Source: CAZJYI01 sp964550025
GTDB lineage: Bacteria > Verrucomicrobiota > Kiritimatiellia > UBA8416 > CAYOBW01
Length of the DNA stretch: 18,072 nucleotides
Assembly (NCBI GenBank): GCA_964550025.1
Contig: CAZJYI010000200.1
Coordinates: forward strand, 1-18,072
Direction: 5' to 3'
Both the position numbers and the translations under genes were made by a program. The notes beneath the pieces are model-generated. The model did not search any database. It worked only from the letters and a program-made list of their open reading frames with translations, and had not been told where the DNA came from. Shown one piece after another: positions 13,966 through 18,072 of this stretch. Numbering within the stretch: position 1 is the first letter of the stretch; each line of letters opens with the position of its first letter.

Positions 13966-15222
13966 ATGAACCGATCACGTCGAGAGTTCCTCAAGGCGAC
14001 CGTCGGTACGCCGGCGCTGCTGTCACTAACGTGCGGTGCGCCATCGCTTCTGGCGCGAGCAGCCACGGCTGCGGACGGCTCCCCGACCGACCGCGTCCTG
14101 GTGGTCCTTCAGTTATCGGGGGGCAATGACGGGCTCAACGCGGTGGTCCCCTACGCCGACGACGCCTACGGGCGGGCGCGCCGCACGCTGCGCCTCTCGC
14201 GGAAGGACGTTCACGTGATCGACGACTACCTGGGCTTCCACCCGCGAATGAAGGGCTTCTCGCGGCTGCTGAAACAGGGGCGTCTTGCTGTCGTTCAGGG
14301 CGTAGGGTATCCGAAATCCAACCGGTCGCACCCGGGTGCAATGCGTGACTGGCACACCGCGCAGCCCGGAGACGCCCACTCCACGACCGGGTGGGTAGGC
14401 CGGGTGATCGACAGCGCCTGCGGAACAGGCCCTGCAGGCGTTCCGGGCATCTTCGTCGGCCACATCGCCGCACCGTTCGCCGTCAACGCCCGCAACGCGT
14501 GCATACCGTCCATCCGCTCGTCCCGCGACCTGACACTCCGCACAATCGGGGCCGCTCCCCTACCCTCACGTGCAAACCATGCTCCCACGCGACCACGCGA
14601 AACGGAGAATGGGGGAGCGTCCCCAATTCTGGATCACGTTCGCCGTGCCGACGTCGCCGCGCGGGCAACCAGCCGCCAGGTCCACGCTGTCCTCGCCGAC
14701 GCTCCCGGGCGCGACCGCTATCCGAACCAGGGACTGGCGAGGCATCTGAAGACCGCCGCCGAGCTGATCCGCGCCGGGATCGGGATCCGAATCATCTTCG
14801 TCGAGCTCGGCGGCGGCGGAATCGGCGGGTTCGACAACCACGCCGTCCAGCGCGACAACCACGCGACCATCCTGGCGCAGATGTCCGATTCGGTAACGGC
14901 GTTCTGCGACGACCTGGCGAGTGACGGGACCCTGGGACGCGTCTGCCTGATGACGTTCTCGGAGTTCGGGCGGACACTCAGCGAGAACGGCCGGCGCGGC
15001 ACGGGTCACGGCGCGGCAGCCCCGGTATTCCTCGCCGGTGGACGCGTTCGCGGAGGGCTGATTGGCAAGCACCCGAGCCTGGACGATCTCGACGCCGACG
15101 CCCCGAAACACCACACCGACTACCGCCGCGTCTACGCCACCGTCCTGTCTCGCTGGCTGGGCTTCGACAGCGAGAAGATCCTCGGCGCCAAGCACAAGCC
15201 GCTGGACCTGTTTCGGGGGTAG
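13966..15222 (+). CDS. DUF1501 family protein, Tat-exported
   Basis: A 418-residue protein with a twin-arginine signal (SRREFLKATVG at residues 4-14, then a weakly hydrophobic stretch to about residue 36). DUF1501 proteins belong to the alkaline phosphatase/sulfatase superfamily. Visible blocks are VLVVLQLSGGNDGLNAVVPY (about 44-63), IIFVELGGGGIGGFDNHAVQ (the 'GWDTHxxQ' region), and LMTFSEFGRTLSENG. In the usual GTDHG motif this copy reads GTGHG with Gly347 (codon 15004-15006) replacing Asp, which may affect metal binding. Segment 195-225 is a low-similarity insertion. Probably the last gene of the secreted-protein/DUF1800 operon; a good Shine-Dalgarno sequence (TTTGGAGAAT) precedes the start. 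Confidence 0.9.
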   Translation: MNRSRREFLKATVGTPALLSLTCGAPSLLARAATAADGSPTDRVLVVLQLSGGNDGLNAVVPYADDAYGRARRTLRLSRKDVHVIDDYLGFHPRMKGFSRLLKQGRLAVVQGVGYPKSNRSHPGAMRDWHTAQPGDAHSTTGWVGRVIDSACGTGPAGVPGIFVGHIAAPFAVNARNACIPSIRSSRDLTLRTIGAAPLPSRANHAPTRPRETENGGASPILDHVRRADVAARATSRQVHAVLADAPGRDRYPNQGLARHLKTAAELIRAGIGIRIIFVELGGGGIGGFDNHAVQRDNHATILAQMSDSVTAFCDDLASDGTLGRVCLMTFSEFGRTLSENGRRGTGHGAAAPVFLAGGRVRGGLIGKHPSLDDLDADAPKHHTDYRRVYATVLSRWLGFDSEKILGAKHKPLDLFRG

Positions 15223-15228
15223 TATTTG

Positions 15229-15242
15229 TCATTGGTCATTGG
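15229..15242. repeat. TCATTGG heptamer tandem repeat
   Basis: Two perfect copies of TCATTGG lie just after the DUF1501 stop. Similar heptamer repeats occur at 17461-17495 and as CAACATT inside the terminal repeats. Confidence 0.8.
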
Positions 15243-15243
15243 T

Positions 15244-15368
15244 GTCGCACCACGGTGAACTACTGCGGTTGATTGTGATAGTGTCCCGCAAGCGGGAGTT
15301 TCGGGCTACTAGCAGCGTCCTCCTGACACCCCAACTGATTCACATGCAACAAGTTGCCGTGGTGCGAC
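15244..15368. repeat. 12-bp inverted repeat around a hairpin, downstream of DUF1501
   Basis: GTCGCACCACGG (15244-15255) and CCGTGGTGCGAC (15357-15368) are exact inverted copies enclosing about 100 bp. Inside, TCCCGC-AA-GCGGGA (15284-15297) forms a hairpin that could terminate the converging DUF1501 and FkbM transcripts. The right arm lies within the 3' end of the FkbM reading frame. No target-site duplication or transposase is visible. Confidence 0.55.
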
Positions 15369-15993
15369 CCCGATAGATCGATGGATGAATCAGTTCCCGC
15401 CCCCAACATTCTTGGGACGCCGAAACCATCTCTTGGCCTCTCTCTTGACTGCGAAGTAGTCGGAGCCGCAATTGCGTACCATAGGGCTCCAACCGTTCTT
15501 TCCACTTGCGGAAGTCCAAGCTTTCCATTTCGTTCGGGATGTGGTTCCTGTTGAGCGAACCAAGGCCGTCCAACTCAGGGGCGAGATTGGGTATATCGTC
15601 AAATGCCTGTGGAGCCACATAGTAGAAGGGAGCCTCCCCGGCACGGGCGCCGATGGCGACGCACTCTAATGAGAACCTGTCGGAATCTGAAAAGTTCGCC
15701 TTCAGTCGCTCAAAACAGTGCGGAAGAGGTTCGATGAGGAGGCCCTTCCAGCGCGGGTCTCGAAGCAGAATGTCGGAGCATGGGTCGTCCATGATCCCGT
15801 CATTGGCGCCGATCTTCGCAAACACGGCCCCCGGGACGCGGTCGGGCAGGTCCTGACAGTAGCGCCGAAAACGGGCAAACTGTCGCCTACACTGTCTCGT
15901 TCTTGCCCTCAGGTAGACCGTTAGAAGGGGGTGCACGAGCTTGTACAAAAGAGGCCGGGACTTGATCGCCGCTTTGACCCTGCGGATCAACAT
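15340..15993 (-). CDS. C-terminally truncated FkbM-type SAM methyltransferase
   Basis: A 217-residue reading frame. Residues about 55-140 match the first half of FkbM methyltransferases: VFAKIGANDGIMDD (SAM-binding motif I), GLLIEPLPHCFERLKANF and ECVAIGARAGEAPFYYV. The second half, which normally holds the 'hhhIDxEGxE' block, is absent. After LEPYGTQL the sequence turns Arg- and Ser-rich without similarity and ends in the inverted repeat at 15357-15368. Intact relatives are usually 240-290 residues, so this is probably a broken gene, though a diverged C-terminus is possible. The ATG at 15993 has GGGGAGGG a few bases upstream on the minus strand; a longer reading to 16074 lacks support. GC is lower than in the operons to the left, hinting at acquisition. 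Confidence 0.6.
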   Translation of the reverse strand: MLIRRVKAAIKSRPLLYKLVHPLLTVYLRARTRQCRRQFARFRRYCQDLPDRVPGAVFAKIGANDGIMDDPCSDILLRDPRWKGLLIEPLPHCFERLKANFSDSDRFSLECVAIGARAGEAPFYYVAPQAFDDIPNLAPELDGLGSLNRNHIPNEMESLDFRKWKERLEPYGTQLRLRLLRSQERGQEMVSASQECWGRELIHPSIYRGRTTATCCM

Positions 15994-16223
15994 GGCTCCC
16001 TCCCCGAGGTTAACGTCCAGGCTGTGCGGTGGCAGTGAGCCGCACGCACCTACTCTTGATTCGCACGTCTCCATCGTTCTGTCAAGGCTCGGTCGCCTGC
16101 GCTGCGCCGGGAAGTCGGGAGGAGTCGGGCATTAGCGGGTTGTCACCCAAGAACAAGACCATCCGGACTCCAAGTCGCCGAGGCCCGCCTCCACTTCGCT
16201 ACGCGGGATGGCACCTTTGCCCT
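15994..16223. other. noncoding part of the divergent intergenic region
   Basis: The segment lies between the FkbM-type start and the promoter of the exported-protein gene. I see no gene, long repeat or stable hairpin in it. Confidence 0.4.
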
Positions 16224-16251
16224 TTGAACTCCTTTCCCTTTGCCCTAGAAT
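16224..16251 (+). promoter_or_regulatory. sigma-70-like promoter of the exported beta-barrel-like gene
   Basis: TTGAAC (16224-16229) and TAGAAT (16246-16251) match -35 and -10 consensus at four and five of six positions with a 16-bp spacer. Transcription would begin near 16258, about 30 bp before the start codon. Confidence 0.5.
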
Positions 16252-16287
16252 CCGTGATATTCGTCTTCTGACGCCCAACCGAAGGAG

Positions 16288-17319
16288 ATGCAATTGCTAT
16301 CGGCGAGAACAGTCTCATGTCAGCTACTATGCGTATTGGCTCTTCTGCTCTCCGCGGCACCGGTCAGGGCCGAGAGCACTGCCGAGGAACGCTCCGACGC
16401 CTCCCCCGCCCCAATCCGCATTGATGAAGCCTACCTCAAGCTGGATGCCCGCTATGACAACAGTGACGGCGGGGATCTTGAGCGCATCCAGGGGGCGGTC
16501 AGAGCAGGGCTGACCGTTGCACTGTATGATGCGGTCGATGTTGCGGGATTTCTCTGCACCGGCAGCAAGTTCTCGTCCCGCTGGAACGATCTCCGCAATC
16601 TGTCCGATCCTGGCGAAGACAAGCCGTTCGACATCTCTCTACGACAGCTATACCTGATGAAGAAGTTCGGGCGATGCAGGTTTCAGCTTGGGGCGATTCC
16701 CCCTGTCAAGAACCTGGTATCAAGCACCGGTCTGAGTGACGAAGGGTGGATCGACGGGGCAAGATTTGAAATCGAAACAGGATTGAATGGCGTACTTGAG
16801 TTCGTCGCCGGCAGTATCACCGACCTGGAAAAGCCGGGGGTGTTCAGTCGTGATTTTGATTTCAACTACGCGGAGATAGAGCTATCCCAGAGAATTGCGG
16901 GTAGTATTATCGCAGAGATGTCTGTCGAGTACTTTGACGACGAGACATACCTTCGTGGCGAGCTCCGGACAGAACTGCAGCCCTTTGCAGACAGGTCCGT
17001 TGAGCTTGCGGCTGAAGGTATGGCCAACCTTGACGACACCGGCCATGCCGTCGGCCTGGGCGCCGAGGCAGATCTTCTTCACTGGCTGACCGGGAAGTAC
17101 AAGAACAGGATCACGTTGAAGCTTCTCTACACATATCTTCATCCTGAGATCGGTGCCAGAGGGAAACTGATTGAAGATTTCAGCACGCTCGGTGACTCTC
17201 TCTCCGTACAACTGCACGGCAACCTGTACAAGAGATACGGTCTGAAGTGGTTTTCCAAGACCATCGTCGCCGAAGACCCAAGATTCTACATCGGCATCTC
17301 CTCCGCCCTCGCCAAGTGA
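16288..17319 (+). CDS. exported beta-barrel-like (porin-type) protein of unknown function
   Basis: The N-terminus (LLCVLALLLSAAPVRAE, cleavage after VRA near residue 28) is a typical signal peptide. The mature part has many amphipathic beta-strand-like stretches with alternating residues, aromatic girdle residues and acidic turns (IRIDEAYLKLDARYDNSDGG, FDFNYAEIELSQRI, ITLKLLYTYLHPEIG), resembling outer-membrane beta-barrels or porin-like proteins. It ends in FYIGISSALAK, without the C-terminal Phe of classical porins. I do not recognise a family. The ATG at 16288 follows AAGGAG with no spacing; an in-frame TTG at 16294 would have the ideal 6-bp gap and is the likelier start, shortening the protein by two residues. 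Transcribed alone from the promoter at 16224-16251. Confidence 0.7.
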   Translation: MQLLSARTVSCQLLCVLALLLSAAPVRAESTAEERSDASPAPIRIDEAYLKLDARYDNSDGGDLERIQGAVRAGLTVALYDAVDVAGFLCTGSKFSSRWNDLRNLSDPGEDKPFDISLRQLYLMKKFGRCRFQLGAIPPVKNLVSSTGLSDEGWIDGARFEIETGLNGVLEFVAGSITDLEKPGVFSRDFDFNYAEIELSQRIAGSIIAEMSVEYFDDETYLRGELRTELQPFADRSVELAAEGMANLDDTGHAVGLGAEADLLHWLTGKYKNRITLKLLYTYLHPEIGARGKLIEDFSTLGDSLSVQLHGNLYKRYGLKWFSKTIVAEDPRFYIGISSALAK

Positions 17320-17397
17320 ATTCAGCCAACGCCGCTCTCGGACAATTCGATCCTCTCCGGCCGGTTATCTGTTTCCATACCGACACGCAGAGGAAGA

Positions 17398-17416
17398 GCC
17401 GGGCTACAAACCCGGC
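17398..17416 (+). terminator. hairpin after the exported-protein gene
   Basis: GCCGGG (17398-17403) pairs with CCCGGC (17411-17416) around CTACAAA. It lies 79 bp after the stop with no T-run. It may be a 3'-end structure or a dispersed GC-rich repeat. Confidence 0.3.
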
Positions 17417-17460
17417 CGACGCGTGGAGCCAGGCTCGGAGTGACGGGAGGAAGACCGCGG

Positions 17461-17495
17461 AATGTCGAATATCGAATGCTGAATGTCGAATGTCG
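17461..17495. repeat. five-copy heptamer repeat (AATGTCG-like)
   Basis: Five consecutive 7-mers: AATGTCG, AATATCG, AATGCTG, AATGTCG, AATGTCG. The surrounding 17320-17701 holds no supported gene. Confidence 0.85.
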
Positions 17496-17701
17496 TAGTG
17501 GCTCTCCGGTGATCGCTCTCTCACTTCGGAGTTTGCCAATCCCGCAGGACACGGCACGAATCTCAACGTTTCAGGGCAATCTTAGTCCGGGGTGGGGCAT
17601 CCGAGATCAAGATCCGAGTGGTTTCGTGCAGACTTGTAGCCCTGACTTGGAATCGCGCCTCGGGCTTGACCCGGGTATGCCACGTCCACATACTCCCCTC
17701 C

Positions 17702-17953
17702 ATGGCCAAACGTACAGAGAGTGCTGCAACCACCCTTCACAAGTGGACCGAGACCGACCTGGCCGCCGCTGCGGCTGCCGGGCGTCTTGCGCCTGCTTAC
17801 GAAGTCGATTCCGTTCTCGACCGGATCTTCCGGATCGCCGCTGCCGGCAAGAACCCCGTCCTTGCCGGCCCGTCCGGTATCGGTAAGACCGCGGTCGTTC
17901 ACGAACTCGCTCGTCGCATCCACGCCGACTCCGTCCCCGCCCACAGGTCTTAG
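17702..17953 (+). pseudogene. truncated ClpA/B-type AAA+ ATPase N-terminal fragment
   Basis: The 83-residue frame has the start of a Clp/Hsp100-type AAA+ module: GRLAPAYEVDSVLDRIFRIA (compare 'LxPVxGRDxEIxRxxxIL'), NPVLAGPSGIGKTAVVHELA with Walker A GPSGIGKT (about residues 58-65) and RRIHADSVPAH. An intact protein would continue with Walker B, sensor residues and several hundred more amino acids. Here similarity stops at about 17945 and a TAG follows as the sequence enters the terminal repeats. No Shine-Dalgarno sequence precedes the ATG at 17702. It may be a gene broken by rearrangement, a displaced fragment, or a misassembled contig end. Confidence 0.55.
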
Positions 17954-18072
17954 GGTCTTAAGGGTCACGTCTCAACATTCAACATTTTGGCAAGCTGCTT
18001 CATTCTCCCACGCAGAGGGTCTTAAGGGTCACGTCTCAACATTCAACATTTTGGCAAGCTGCTTCATTCTCC
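17952..18072. repeat. 57-bp tandem direct repeat at the window end
   Basis: Two identical 57-bp copies (17952-18008 and 18016-18072) are separated by CACGCAG, so the period is 64 bp. Each contains AGGGTCTTAAGGGTC and two CAACATT heptamers. The second copy ends exactly at the last base, which fits a contig that stopped where a longer repeat array could not be resolved. Confidence 0.92.

Noticed and set aside
15244..15368. Miniature transposable element
   Set aside because: A 12-bp inverted repeat is present, but no target-site duplication flanks it and no second copy is seen in the window.
17952..18072. CRISPR array
   Set aside because: Only two 57-bp copies with a 7-bp gap; repeat too long, spacer too short, and no cas genes.

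Overview
The window looks like a piece of a high-GC bacterial genome, probably a metagenomic contig from the PVC (Planctomycetota/Verrucomicrobiota/Kiritimatiellota) range. That placement is an inference. It rests on the secreted-protein/DUF1800/DUF1501 gene set, Shine-Dalgarno-led and tightly overlapping operons, and short heptamer repeats in the intergenic DNA. I see no rRNA, tRNA, transposase or CRISPR array. The right edge stops exactly at the end of a 57-bp tandem repeat copy, which suggests a contig end.

Region 1 (1-2300) reads as a cassette array of a mobile or sedentary integron, all genes on the + strand. It has a lipoprotein gene, a PIN-domain toxin/ribbon-helix-helix antitoxin pair, and a MazEF-like pair. 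Between them lie imperfect palindromes with attC architecture; the best (1524-1600) has GGCCAAC/GTTGGCC outer arms and unpaired bases on one arm only. No integrase gene is in the window. Each toxin-antitoxin pair has a palindromic operator-like site just upstream.

Region 2 (2301-3929) is a single NCS2-type purine permease behind a leader with several dyads.

Region 3 (4187-9573) is the most interesting part: a six-gene, mostly start/stop-overlapping operon. It encodes a FabZ-like hotdog protein, a 4HBT-type thioesterase, a complete beta-ketoacyl synthase, a stand-alone N-terminal-half ketosynthase-like protein with Ser in place of the catalytic Cys, and two B12-binding-type radical SAM enzymes. 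This combination suggests a specialised lipid or polyketide-like acyl chain modified by radical chemistry (methylation, cyclisation or rearrangement). No acyl carrier protein or ketoreductase is present, so these would come from primary fatty acid synthesis or from genes elsewhere. The operon ends in a structured 250-bp segment shared with a convergent HD-domain phosphohydrolase gene (9821-10414, minus strand).

Region 4 (10772-15222) is a three-gene operon: a large secreted protein of unknown function, a DUF1800 protein and a Tat-exported DUF1501 protein, probably an extracytoplasmic module.

Region 5 (15223-18072) is looser, with signs of rearrangement: a C-terminally truncated FkbM-type methyltransferase gene (minus strand), an exported beta-barrel-like protein with a good promoter, heptamer repeats, and a truncated ClpA/B-type AAA+ ATPase fragment that runs into the terminal tandem repeat.
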